A DNA stretch of 64,000 nt. Origin: Belliella calami. Its GTDB lineage: Bacteria; Bacteroidota; Bacteroidia; Cytophagales; Cyclobacteriaceae. The position numbers and the translations under genes were made by a program. The stretch is from the NCBI RefSeq assembly GCF_022549695.1, contig NZ_JAKZGS010000009.1:98036-162035 (forward strand), in the 5' to 3' direction. Under the pieces are notes generated by a model that saw only the letters and a program-made list of their open reading frames with translations, was not told the DNA's origin and searched no databases. Shown here piece after piece: positions 52,992 to 61,369 of the stretch. Every line of letters begins with the position of its first letter. The first letter of the stretch is position 1.

Positions 52992-53486
52992 CAGTAATGT
53001 TTTCGCAATTAATGTACAAAATTATAATAGTTTTTGAGTTGTTTGAGTATATGAAAGGTTTATTGGCTGGTTTTCAAAAAATAGTAGGAAAAGATACCAA
53101 ATCTTCTTCGAATTCATGGTCTCGGCTTCTGTAAAAATCTTTGATTGGGAAGGATAGAAGAAATAGTAAAAGTATATTTGTGAATCTGTGAAGGATTAAT
53201 CACTAAATTCCTTGGTTAGTCTCTTCACATACCAAAATGATTATGATTCTGATCCTTGGTTTGTGTCCCCACAGACCAATAGAAATATTTTCTCCATCCT
53301 TGGTCTGTGTCCTCACAGACCAATAGAAATATTTCCTCCACCCTTGGTCTGTGTCTCCACAGACCATTAGAAACATTTTCTCTCCTTGGTTTGTGTCCTC
53401 ACAGACCAATAGAGTGTCCTCACAGACCAATAGTGTGTCCTTATAGACCAATAAATTTGGATTAAAAACGTAAAAAATAAAGTAAA
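52992..53486. other. Intergenic region with hairpin array
   Basis: 495 bases between divergent genes. Minus-strand TAATTTTG (53024-53017) matches the -7 box for the M16 operon, 26 bases before its ATG. Bases 53256-53432 hold the hairpin array. Bases 53433-53486 lead into aminopeptidase P. A 101-codon open frame on the minus strand across the array is a product of the repeats, not a gene. Confidence 0.6.
53256..53432 (+). repeat. Array of six TCCT-loop hairpin units
   Basis: Four full units start at 53256, 53300, 53344 and 53386 (spacing 44, 44, 42): TTGG(T/C)-rich left arm TTGGTCTGTG or TTGGTTTGTG, a four-base loop (TCCC, TCCT, TCTC, TCCT), then CACAGACCAA. Two further units (from about 53412 and 53434 back) have lost the left arm but keep TGTCCT and the right arm. 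TTGGTTTGTG pairs with CACAGACCAA through a U-G wobble, which hints that the paired form is RNA. Linkers read TAGAAATATTTTCTCCATCC and variants. Confidence 0.85.
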
Positions 53487-54788
53487 ATGAAATACAGCCC
53501 ACTTTCAAAAGAATTCTATATCAATAACCGTAAAAAGCTGGCAGAAAAATTACCGGCAAAATCTGTTGCGGTCTTACATTCTAATGATATCATGCCCACA
53601 AATGCAGATGGGACGATGCGTTTTAGACAAAATAATGATATTTTTTATCTTTCAGGAATAGACCAGGAGGAATCCATATTGGTGATTTGTCCAGATTTTC
53701 CAAACCCAGATATGAGAGAAATTTTGTTTGTACGGGAGACAAACGAGCATATTGCAATTTGGGAAGGTCATAAATATACCAAAGAGGAGGCTTTTGCTGC
53801 ATCAGGAATTGAAAATATCCAATGGGTAGCAAACTTTGACAGTGTTTTCAACAGCTTGATGGCATTGAGCGAAAATGTATATTTGAATACAAATGAACAC
53901 CTTCGGGCAGATGTGCAGGTACAAAGCAGGGATGCTCGATTTATCAATAATTGCAAAGAGAGATATCCACTTCATACCTATCGCCGTGTGGCTCCTCTGA
54001 TGCATCAGCTCAGAGCTGTAAAGGAGCAGGAAGAAATCGATCAGCTTCAGATTGCCTGTGATATTACAGAAAAGGGATTTAGGAGAATTCTTTCATTTGT
54101 AAAGCCTGGAGTGACTGAATACGAGATAGAAGCGGAGTATATCCACGAATTTATCCGAAATAGAAGTAGGGGGTTTGCTTATGAGCCGATTATCGCATCA
54201 GGGTCGAATGCCTGTGTACTGCACTATATTGAAAATAAAGAAGTATGCAAAGATGGTGACTTGATTTTGTTTGATGTAGGTGCGGAATATGGAAACTACA
54301 ATGCAGATATGTCCCGAACTATCCCTGTCAATGGTAAATTCACCAAAAGACAAAGGGCTGTGTACGATGCTGTGTTAAGGGTTCAAAGAGCTGCTATGGA
54401 TATGCTAAGACCTGGGGTGAATATTCAGGATTATCACAAAGAAGTTGGCTTGATCATGCAATCGGAATTGGTAAGCTTGGGATTGATAGACCAGACCGAT
54501 ATCAAAAATCAGGATCCAAAATGGCCAGCTTACAAAAAATACTTTATGCATGGCACTTCCCATCATTTGGGATTGGATGTGCATGACGTAGGTACGATGC
54601 ACGAACCAATTACACCAGGCATGGTTTTTACTGTTGAGCCGGGGATATATATTCAGGAAGAAGGCTTAGGGATTAGGTTGGAAAATGATATCCTGATCCA
54701 AGAAAATGGATACTTAGATCTAATGCGAAATATTCCTATTGAGGCTGAGGAGATAGAAGAGCTGATGGGAAGTCGGAAAAGTAGTTAA
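53487..54788 (+). CDS. pepP: Xaa-Pro aminopeptidase (aminopeptidase P)
   Basis: 433 residues, M24B metallopeptidase that removes N-terminal residues preceding proline. N-terminal creatinase-like domain (about 1-165), then the pita-bread domain with the metal ligands: LILFDVGAEYGNYNADMSRTIPV (two Asp), HGTSHHLGLDVHD (His), FTVEPGIYI (Glu) and GIRLENDILI (Glu). Full length, cytoplasmic. Starts 54 bases after the hairpin array and ends before a strong terminator. Confidence 0.94.
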   Translation: MKYSPLSKEFYINNRKKLAEKLPAKSVAVLHSNDIMPTNADGTMRFRQNNDIFYLSGIDQEESILVICPDFPNPDMREILFVRETNEHIAIWEGHKYTKEEAFAASGIENIQWVANFDSVFNSLMALSENVYLNTNEHLRADVQVQSRDARFINNCKERYPLHTYRRVAPLMHQLRAVKEQEEIDQLQIACDITEKGFRRILSFVKPGVTEYEIEAEYIHEFIRNRSRGFAYEPIIASGSNACVLHYIENKEVCKDGDLILFDVGAEYGNYNADMSRTIPVNGKFTKRQRAVYDAVLRVQRAAMDMLRPGVNIQDYHKEVGLIMQSELVSLGLIDQTDIKNQDPKWPAYKKYFMHGTSHHLGLDVHDVGTMHEPITPGMVFTVEPGIYIQEEGLGIRLENDILIQENGYLDLMRNIPIEAEEIEELMGSRKSS

Positions 54789-54840
54789 GTAAGATGCTTC
54801 TTTTCATATTTTAATGTAATTTCATCTGAAAACTATAAAA

Positions 54841-54881
54841 AGTAAAAACCCGCTTCATTTTTGGAGCGGGTTTTTACTTTT
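54841..54881 (+). terminator. Intrinsic terminator after pepP
   Basis: AGTAAAAACCCGCT and AGCGGGTTTTTACT make a 14-bp stem, followed by TTTTT. Confidence 0.92.
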
Positions 54882-55204
54882 TTAAGTAGATTTCATAAAA
54901 TCAGGTTTATTGATTTTGACTTTTTTAAAATTTTTAGCAGAAAATGATTTTTTGGGTTTGATTTGGGTTGTGTTTTTGGTATTTATAACAGAGTCTTAAT
55001 GTTGTCGGCGTAATTTTCATCTGTTTTTCTTGTACTTTCTGTAAATTTTCTGTGTTATCGTTATTTTTTTGATTAAAAAAACTGATAAATGTTGTCTTTT
55101 ATAAAATCATAGTTAAATTTGAAAGCATAATATCAGTATAGAACATATTTAATGATTTATAAGGGTATTTTTCAAACCTATTTCTAACATAACCTATTAA
55201 AAAA
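54882..55204. other. Intergenic leader before outer-membrane protein gene
   Basis: 323 AT-rich bases with many T-runs (TTTTTGGTATTTATAACAG, TGTTATCGTTATTTTTTTG). No single promoter match stands out, and no RNA gene or small coding region could be supported. Confidence 0.4.
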
Positions 55205-55966
55205 ATGAAAAACAGATTTACAAAAGTTTTGGCAAAGGCTTCAGCATTGGTTGCGCTTTGCTTGGTATTGGTATCAGCTCCAGCACTCGCTCAGGAAGAA
55301 GATAGCAGATTTAGCATGGATGTTACCTTGAACTCTGATACCTTTTTCGGATTTTATCCATTCTTCGCTGGTTCTTATAGTGTGAGTCCAAAATTAGATT
55401 TCACATTTTATGGGATTCTTTGGTCAGGTGGTACTGGTGGAGTTCAAGGTGCAGGTGGCGGTGGCTGGGGTAACTGGACAGAGTTTGGGGTTGGTGTGGG
55501 TTTCGAGCCAGCACCAGGTTTGAGCATAAGCCCACAAATAGGAATTACAGGAGGTAACTTACTTTCATCGGGAGCAGTTGGCCCTTCAATATTTGGTGAT
55601 GGTATTGTTCCTAACTTGACAATAGGTTTGGATAAGGCAAAAACTGAAGGTGAAATATACTTGGGGTTCTATGCACCATTAAGGGATGAAGCACCTGCTG
55701 GCGGTACGACATTATCATACTTACATTACTGGGCAAATTTCGGGATAAAGGCTACAGATTTCTTTTCAGTTGGGGCTCACTATGAACATTTGATCAACTC
55801 TGGTGGATCTAACGTATCTTCTTCTACAGATCTTTATCAGTGGTTAGGTCCATATGTTCAATTCAGCAAGCCTACTGGTGGAGCTTTCGCTAGATTGTCT
55901 TTTGGTACTGACTTGGTTGATGGAAATGACTCTTTCTTCAAAGTAACCACTGGATTTAGCTTCTAA
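55205..55966 (+). CDS. Putative outer-membrane protein (DUF6733-like)
   Basis: 253 residues with a signal peptide (about 1-29, cleavage after PALAQ). The mature part is Gly/Phe/Ser-rich with regular short strands (MDVTLNSDTFFGFYPFFAGSYSVS, FTFYGILWSGG, YLHYWANFGIK) and ends TTGFSF with terminal Phe, so an outer-membrane barrel is probable. It resembles the family called DUF6733, but I am only moderately sure. Monocistronic with a clear terminator. Confidence 0.75.
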   Translation: MKNRFTKVLAKASALVALCLVLVSAPALAQEEDSRFSMDVTLNSDTFFGFYPFFAGSYSVSPKLDFTFYGILWSGGTGGVQGAGGGGWGNWTEFGVGVGFEPAPGLSISPQIGITGGNLLSSGAVGPSIFGDGIVPNLTIGLDKAKTEGEIYLGFYAPLRDEAPAGGTTLSYLHYWANFGIKATDFFSVGAHYEHLINSGGSNVSSSTDLYQWLGPYVQFSKPTGGAFARLSFGTDLVDGNDSFFKVTTGFSF

Positions 55967-55986
55967 ATTTAAAGTCACAAAAAAAA

Positions 55987-56021
55987 TAAAAGCCATCCGA
56001 TTGATTTCGGATGGCTTTTTT
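55987..56021 (+). terminator. Intrinsic terminator
   Basis: AAAAGCCATCCGA and TCGGATGGCTTTT make a 13-bp stem followed by TT. The bases after it (56022-56190) contain the word GTATCCG three times, but no gene. Confidence 0.88.
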
Positions 56022-56190
56022 GATTTAGGTATATGTGTATCCGCTTTCTTGCACGTAGCCAAACAATAGGATGGCGGTTGAACGATTTGTGGTTCTGTTG
56101 ACAGTAAACTGTTGTCTGCCGACGAGTATCCGCAACTTACAAAGTTACTTTTTAACCAAGGTGCAACATTTCGGATACTCATATAAAACT

Positions 56191-57000
56191 TTAACTATTT
56201 CTTTCATTTACCACCTTTACTTCATCACCAACAGCTATTTTTTCACCTTTTAGCAGCAACATGTTTTGACCAAACATAACCTTGCCATCTACAGTCCGAT
56301 AACTTGCCAAGGTCTTCAAAGGTTCCTTGCTTTTATTCGCATTTTCTTGATCTACGGTCACCATCACACACCTGGCACAAGGTTTTGTAATTTTGAAAAG
56401 GGCGGTTCCGACTTGAATTTGATCCCATTTGTCTTCTTCAAATGCTTCTCCTCCTTCAAATACCAAGTTTGGTCTAAACCGATCCATGGGCACCGGGTCT
56501 TCCAGTTTTTCATTCAGATCGTCCAATGAAGATTGTCCAATCAACAGGTAGGGCATCCCATCTGCAAAACTGACAGATTCTCCGTTGACAGCATATTTTT
56601 CCTTTAGCTTTCTCTTTGTGCTTTCAGGCATGATTACAAGTTCGCAAGACATGGAGAGTTGTTCGCTGAACCAGTCGCTTACATGTTTATCTACAACCTG
56701 CCCTTCTACCACATCCTCCCATATACTGACGTTTTTCAACTTGTTAGTTTTGGCATCTAATGGAAAGGAGATACTGATATTTGGTTCTTTTTTGTGCGTG
56801 ACTTGCAGCTTGTTTTCAGAGATGCTTACTTGCAGTAAAGCTAGTTTTGGGATGGTTCTTTGGGACAAAAATTTTCCGTCTTTGTCTATCAGCATCCATC
56901 TTCGGTCGTATTGCAGCCCTTTTTCTTCTAAAATTGCTTCAGTTAATCTTATCCCACCCAATGATTTGATGGGGTAAATGTAGATGTCTTTTAAGTGCAT
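56191..57000 (-). CDS. MOSC domain protein with N-terminal beta-barrel
   Basis: 269 residues from ATG 57000 (MHLKDIYIYPIKSL); a TTG at 57024 would overlap the upstream gene. N-terminal MOSC_N domain with IYPIKSLGGIRLTEAILEEKGLQYDRRWMLIDKDGKFLSQR, then the MOSC domain with MDRFRPNLVFEGGEAFEED, KPCARCVMVTVDQ (a conserved Cys for binding Moco or sulfur) and LKGEKIAVGDEVKVV. Related to mARC/YcbX enzymes that reduce N-hydroxylated compounds and to the C-terminal part of Moco sulfurases. Its place beside the Moco operon fits a Moco-dependent enzyme. Confidence 0.88.
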   Translation of the reverse strand: MHLKDIYIYPIKSLGGIRLTEAILEEKGLQYDRRWMLIDKDGKFLSQRTIPKLALLQVSISENKLQVTHKKEPNISISFPLDAKTNKLKNVSIWEDVVEGQVVDKHVSDWFSEQLSMSCELVIMPESTKRKLKEKYAVNGESVSFADGMPYLLIGQSSLDDLNEKLEDPVPMDRFRPNLVFEGGEAFEEDKWDQIQVGTALFKITKPCARCVMVTVDQENANKSKEPLKTLASYRTVDGKVMFGQNMLLLKGEKIAVGDEVKVVNERNS

Positions 57001-57020
57001 TTGGTGACAGTTGATTGAAA

Positions 57021-57266
57021 TCAAGAGTCAAGATACAACCTTTTGAATTTTTCAGGTATCTCAAACGAAAAGAATTTGGTGATGAATTGATAAAATTGAT
57101 TTTCCTGTTCTACTTTCAAAAATTCGATTGGATTGATTAGGGTGTGTAGGAAATTGTGCTCTGAAGGTTCGTAAGAGAAAAATAAGACAGTGGCCAAGCA
57201 AACGAGAAAGACCAATGCCCATCTTTTTCTTTCTTTTCTACGTTTTGCCAAATTGTCCCGAATCAT
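57021..57266 (-). CDS. Small membrane protein
   Basis: 81 residues from ATG 57266 (MIRDNLAKRRKERKR). A strongly basic N-terminus, one membrane helix at about 15-34 (WALVFLVCLATVLFFSYEP), then a soluble helical tail. No family recognised. It is 20 bases upstream of the MOSC gene and would be co-transcribed with it. Confidence 0.6.
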   Translation of the reverse strand: MIRDNLAKRRKERKRWALVFLVCLATVLFFSYEPSEHNFLHTLINPIEFLKVEQENQFYQFITKFFSFEIPEKFKRLYLDS

Positions 57267-57440
57267 ACTACTAAGATACAGGTTTTGGTAAAAAGGTTGC
57301 ATTTAGATTTTTTTTTAACAAGAATTCTACTTTGATTTATATGTCTGATCTTTTAAGTTTTAAAGATAGAAATAGGATCAGTATGCGAGGGCAGGTATTT
57401 TTATGCCCCGATTGTTCGTCTCAACCAAATAATAATAAAA

Positions 57441-58616
57441 ATGATCAATGTAGAGGAAGCCAAAAAAAGAATATCAGAAATACTGATTTCACGGAAAATA
57501 GAAATCTGCCCGATATCTGAATCGACAGGTCTTTTTTGTGCAGAAGAAATTTTTTCTCCAATTTCTGTCCCTTCTTTCGATAATTCCGCAATGGACGGTT
57601 ACGCGCTTGCTTTTGGGGATTTGAAGCCTGAAATGGTGATTTCTGGAGAGGTTAAAGCAGGGGTTTTGTCCGTAGAAAAATTGAGGCCAGGTACGGTGGT
57701 TCGAATTTTTACAGGCGCGCCGATTCCAGAAGGGGCAGATACAGTCGTCAAGCAAGAGGTTGCAAATGTTTACGAAAACAAGTTCTTGATTGATGTTAAT
57801 GAGGTTAAAAAGGGTGGCTTTGTCAGAAAGGCTGGAGCTCAATGTGAGGTTGGGGAGAAGGTATTGGAGGTTGGGTCGGAGATTTCTTCTGGAACAATAG
57901 CCTTGCTTGCCTCTTTGGGAATAGAGGGGATCAAGGTTTTTAGCAAGCCCAGAATAGGTGTGATTCTTACTGGGGATGAAGTAGTCGAGCCAGGGCAGAA
58001 ACTTGAAAATGGTCAGATTTATGATGCAAATGGGCCGATGTTGACTTCTGCATTGATGAAATTGGGAGTCAAACCAGCGTTTGTCGAAAAAGTAAAAGAT
58101 GATGCGGATGTTGTCCGATCATCAGTAGAAAGACTGGTAGAGCAGGTTGATGTTTTGATCCTGAGTGGAGGGATTTCTGTGGGAGATTATGATTTTGTCA
58201 GGCCTACCATGCAAGATATGGGAGTAGAAGAACTCTTTTACAAAGTTGCGCAAAAGCCTGGTAAACCATTATTTGTGGGTAAATTGGGGTCCAAGATTAT
58301 TTTTGCATTGCCGGGAAACCCATCGTCTTCCCTTTCTTGTTTTATGGTGTATGTTAAGCCTTTTATAAGACATTTTTGTGGTGCAAATGATGCGTTTGAA
58401 TCGAACCTTCGGTTTCCTTTGTCAGAAACGTATCATTCAGAATCGATCTTGACGTTTTTCCTAAAATGCCAGTTGAAAAATGGGATGATTCATCTCCTTA
58501 AAGGCCAAGAATCTTTTAATCTCATTTCATTCAATACAGCCACAGGGCTTGTTGAAATTCCAGGCATAAATTCAGTTTCTCCAGAAAATAGCAACTACAA
58601 CTATTATCCCTTTTAG
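57441..58616 (+). CDS. moeA: Molybdopterin molybdotransferase MoeA
   Basis: 391 residues. Inserts molybdate into adenylylated molybdopterin. Domains: N-terminal CAEEIFSPISVPSFDNSAMDGYAL (the PxFDxSAMDGYA motif), GAPIPEGADTVVKQE, the central MoCF domain ILTGDEVV..GQIYDANGPML and ILSGGISVGDYDFVRPTM, then LPGNPSSSLSCF. Full length. First gene of a Moco operon; TauE/SafE follows after five bases. Confidence 0.94.
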   Translation: MINVEEAKKRISEILISRKIEICPISESTGLFCAEEIFSPISVPSFDNSAMDGYALAFGDLKPEMVISGEVKAGVLSVEKLRPGTVVRIFTGAPIPEGADTVVKQEVANVYENKFLIDVNEVKKGGFVRKAGAQCEVGEKVLEVGSEISSGTIALLASLGIEGIKVFSKPRIGVILTGDEVVEPGQKLENGQIYDANGPMLTSALMKLGVKPAFVEKVKDDADVVRSSVERLVEQVDVLILSGGISVGDYDFVRPTMQDMGVEELFYKVAQKPGKPLFVGKLGSKIIFALPGNPSSSLSCFMVYVKPFIRHFCGANDAFESNLRFPLSETYHSESILTFFLKCQLKNGMIHLLKGQESFNLISFNTATGLVEIPGINSVSPENSNYNYYPF

Positions 58617-58621
58617 CACAT

Positions 58622-59356
58622 ATGGATTTGTGGACTTTGGTTTTGTTTTGTCTCTTGCCGATTGCGGCATTTTTATATGCTTCTGTAGGTCATGGTGGAG
58701 CAAGTAGTTATTTGATGATATTGACCTTGATGGGTTTTCTCCCGGAAGATATACGGCCTTCTGCTTTGCTATTGAACATATTTGTATCGTTGATTTCCTT
58801 TCTGAATTTCAGAAAGCAGGAGTCTTTGCAAAGAGACTTGTTTTTCTCCTTGATTGTTTTTTCTATACCTGCAGCATATTTGGGAGGGACGATCCTATTG
58901 GATACAGATATTTACCGAAAAATATTGGGAGTGATTTTGCTGTTTCCAGCTTTGAGATTCTTGATGGTTTTTCCTGAGTCAAAAAAAGTTGTCGTAGAAA
59001 GAAAAATATGGATGGCACCATTGCTCGGGGTGTTGATAGGCTTGCTATCAGGCTTGGTAGGAATTGGCGGAGGTGTTTTACTTACACCGATTGTCTTGGT
59101 TCTTGGATGGGCAAATGTGAAGCAAACGGCAGTTTTGTCTTCATTATTTATATTTTTGAATTCAATAGCTGGTTTTGTTGGTTCTGGGGCGTTGAATTTC
59201 GATCTTCCAAGTGAGTTTTGGGTTTTGATACCAATTACGATAGCGGGAGGGTTGCTTGGAGGGTATTTTGGAGCAAGAAAATTCAGTAATTCAGCATTGC
59301 GCTATTTACTCTGCGCTGTCCTAATATTCGCATCAGTCAAATTATTGTTAAATTAG
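58622..59356 (+). CDS. TauE/SafE sulfite-exporter-type membrane protein
   Basis: 244 residues with seven or eight hydrophobic helices. GGASSYLMILTLMGFLPEDIRPSALLLNI at the N-terminal repeat and GLLSGLVGIGGGVLLTPIVLVLGWANVKQTAVLSSLFIFLNSIAG at the C-terminal repeat are the TauE/SafE signature. Proposed to carry sulfite or related organosulfur anions across the inner membrane. Sitting inside a Moco operon it may serve sulfite oxidation or sulfur supply; that is inference. Confidence 0.9.
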   Translation: MDLWTLVLFCLLPIAAFLYASVGHGGASSYLMILTLMGFLPEDIRPSALLLNIFVSLISFLNFRKQESLQRDLFFSLIVFSIPAAYLGGTILLDTDIYRKILGVILLFPALRFLMVFPESKKVVVERKIWMAPLLGVLIGLLSGLVGIGGGVLLTPIVLVLGWANVKQTAVLSSLFIFLNSIAGFVGSGALNFDLPSEFWVLIPITIAGGLLGGYFGARKFSNSALRYLLCAVLIFASVKLLLN

Positions 59357-59368
59357 AATTTAAAAGAA

Positions 59369-59602
59369 ATGAAATTGATTGTTAAAGTATTTGGGAGGAT
59401 TTCGGAAGAAATTGGGGAAAGTGAGTTTATGATAGAAAGATCAGACAATATTGCTTCTTTAAAAGGTGAAATTAATGCAGTTTATCCTCAATTAAAGGAT
59501 TTGAAATTTGCGATAGCTGTCAATAAGAAGCTTTCTACAGATTCGGACAAGATTCCTGAGGGGGCTGAAATTGCCCTTTTGCCACCTTTTTCGGGAGGTT
59601 GA
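59369..59602 (+). CDS. moaD: Molybdopterin synthase sulfur carrier MoaD
   Basis: 77 residues, ubiquitin-like fold ending in the required Gly-Gly (LPPFSGG). It carries a thiocarboxylate that, with MoaE, puts the dithiolene sulfurs into precursor Z. Activated by the MoeB-like protein encoded three bases downstream. Confidence 0.92.
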   Translation: MKLIVKVFGRISEEIGESEFMIERSDNIASLKGEINAVYPQLKDLKFAIAVNKKLSTDSDKIPEGAEIALLPPFSGG

Positions 59603-59605
59603 TTT

Positions 59606-60688
59606 ATGGATAGATTTGATAGGCATTATAATTTGAAAGGTTTTGGGCTAAAATCCCAGCAAAAGCTTCAGGAAGCTAAAGTCCTTGTAGTAGGGGCAGG
59701 TGGGCTAGGTTGTCCAATATTACTCTATCTTGCTTCTGTAGGTTTTGGGAAAATAGGAATCGTAGATGGAGATCTAGTGTCTGAGTCCAACCTAAGTCGC
59801 CAAGTCCTTTTTGGTCAAAATGATTTGGGCAAAAACAAAGCTGAGGCAGCGGTTCAAATCCTTCTCGGAAAGTATAGTGATATCGAGCTTGTCTCTATTC
59901 CTGAATACTTGAATAAAGAGAATATCATTGAGCATCTCAATGACTATGATCTTGTAGTAGATGGTTCGGATAATTTCCCAACCCGCTATTTGGTAAATGA
60001 TGCTTGCGTTTTGCTTGGTAAGCCATTGGTGTTTGGCGCCTTGTATCAGAATGAAGGGCAAGTGGCAGTTTTCAACACTCGTGGTATTCAGTCAGTAAAT
60101 TATAGGGATATCTATCCAATACCACCATCAGCCCATGAAGTGCCAAATTGCAATGAAGCTGGAGTTTTGGGGGTTTTTCCTGGAATTATCGGTAGTATGA
60201 TGGCTTCTGAAGCAATAAAGCTGGTGTCTGGTTTTGGGGTAATATTAGATGGAAAGATGCTCTACTATAATTTTCTCAATCATTCTGAATATAAAATTGA
60301 GCTTACGAAAGACCCACAAAGTGAAATTTCCAGACCCAAATCAGCAAATGATTTAATTCAAATGGATTACCAGGATTTTTGTGGGTTGTCTTCTCAGCTT
60401 AATTGGGAAGATGTGATCCCTTTGATGAATGAATTTGGAGATACTGTTTTGGTTGATCTAAGGCAATCTCACGAAGAACCTGAACTCGAAGATATTCCTT
60501 TTATTCGTGTTTCCATGGATCAGATTCATTTGGAAAATGCTGAGTTGACAAGAACGAATACAATCCTTTTGTTTTGTCAAACAGGCGTAAGAAGTATGAA
60601 GGCATCAAAATTACTTCAAGAAAAATATCCCGATAAATACATCAGATCGATTTCTGGAGGAATCAACTCCTTTGATCTCAATCTCTAA
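59606..60688 (+). CDS. moeB: MoeB-type adenylyltransferase with C-terminal rhodanese domain
   Basis: 360 residues. E1-like domain: VLVVGAGGLGCPILLYLASVGFGKIGIVDGDLVSESNLSRQVLFG (nucleotide site), VDGSDNFPTRYLVND and VPNCNEAGVLGVFPGIIGS, with the family's thiol position. From about 275 a rhodanese domain follows with the active-site loop CQTGVRSMKASKLL. It adenylates MoaD and, as a MOCS3-like fusion, could also supply the sulfur. Zinc-binding CxxC pairs of some MoeB proteins were not seen. Part of the Moco operon. Confidence 0.9.
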   Translation: MDRFDRHYNLKGFGLKSQQKLQEAKVLVVGAGGLGCPILLYLASVGFGKIGIVDGDLVSESNLSRQVLFGQNDLGKNKAEAAVQILLGKYSDIELVSIPEYLNKENIIEHLNDYDLVVDGSDNFPTRYLVNDACVLLGKPLVFGALYQNEGQVAVFNTRGIQSVNYRDIYPIPPSAHEVPNCNEAGVLGVFPGIIGSMMASEAIKLVSGFGVILDGKMLYYNFLNHSEYKIELTKDPQSEISRPKSANDLIQMDYQDFCGLSSQLNWEDVIPLMNEFGDTVLVDLRQSHEEPELEDIPFIRVSMDQIHLENAELTRTNTILLFCQTGVRSMKASKLLQEKYPDKYIRSISGGINSFDLNL

Positions 60689-60698
60689 AAAACATAAA

Positions 60699-61145
60699 AT
60701 GGAAAAGACTAGAAAGCCAAAAAACATATTTGTAGAAGGAGCAATTTCCCCCGAGAAAATCGCCAAATCTATTGCCAATCATGCTGCCAATCATGAAATC
60801 GGTGGTCATAGTATATTTTTAGGTCAAGTAAGAGCTGACGCAAAAGAAGGAGGAAAAGTCACTGCCATCGCGTACACCGCTTATGAAGAGATGGCTCTTC
60901 AGCAGGCATTCGAAATCAGGGAAGCAGTTTTTGAGAAGTATCCTTTGACATGCATGCACATCTACCATAGCCTAGGTGAAGTTAAAGTGGGAGAAATCTG
61001 TCTATTTGTGTTCACTTCATCCAAACATAGAAAAGCAGCCATTTCTGCATGTGAAGAACTTGTGGAAAGAATCAAGAATGAATTGCCGATTTGGGGGAAA
61101 GAATTGGTTAGCAATGACACCTCAGTTTGGAAAGAAAACACGTAA
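60699..61145 (+). CDS. moaE: Molybdopterin synthase catalytic subunit MoaE
   Basis: 148 residues from ATG 60699; a longer frame from 60672 overlaps moeB. GGHSIFLGQVRAD..GKVTAIAYTAYEEMA, HSLGEVKVGEICLFVFTSSKHRKAAISACEELVERIKNELPIWGKE with the catalytic lysine in PIWGKE. It forms the heterotetramer with MoaD that converts precursor Z to molybdopterin. Last gene of the operon; moaA, moaC, mogA and mobA are not in this window. Confidence 0.93.
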   Translation: MEKTRKPKNIFVEGAISPEKIAKSIANHAANHEIGGHSIFLGQVRADAKEGGKVTAIAYTAYEEMALQQAFEIREAVFEKYPLTCMHIYHSLGEVKVGEICLFVFTSSKHRKAAISACEELVERIKNELPIWGKELVSNDTSVWKENT

Positions 61146-61297
61146 GTAATCACATTGACAAAACCCAGCTAAAGCAGCGACCCAAAGCCATACTTTATGA
61201 CATGAAAAGTGTTTTTCGGAAAGATATTGTCAGGTTTTGGAAAATAAAATGTCACCATCTACTGACATTCTGACGTAAATTTTCTCAGTATTTCCCT

Positions 61298-61312
61298 TGG
61301 CACAACCCTTGT
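61298..61312 (+). promoter_or_regulatory. Sigma-54-like -24/-12 promoter of dnaK
   Basis: TGGCAC (61298-61303), five bases, then TTGT (61309-61312): a near-perfect match to TGGCAC-N5-TTGC. It is 57 bases before the dnaK ATG, giving a leader of about 45 bases. No CIRCE inverted repeat and no clear sigma-70-type box were seen in the 224-base gap. Confidence 0.65.
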
Positions 61313-61369
61313 CAATAGGTGTTTTATAGTTTTAAAAATTGAACAATCAAAAAATAAAAATATAAAATC

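Noticed and set aside
53256..53432. Regular 44-base repeats that could suggest a CRISPR array
   Set aside because: The linkers are near-identical between units, not unique spacers; there is no cas gene and units decay at one end.
53203..53508. 101-codon open frame on the minus strand across the hairpin array
   Set aside because: Its sequence is the translation of the repeat units, runs into pepP, and has no family similarity.
57303..57440. Molybdenum-cofactor riboswitch ahead of moeA
   Set aside because: The leader is only 138 bases and shows no convincing conserved stems.
61146..61369. CIRCE inverted repeat upstream of dnaK
   Set aside because: No TTAGCACTC-N9-GAGTGCTAA-type repeat could be found.
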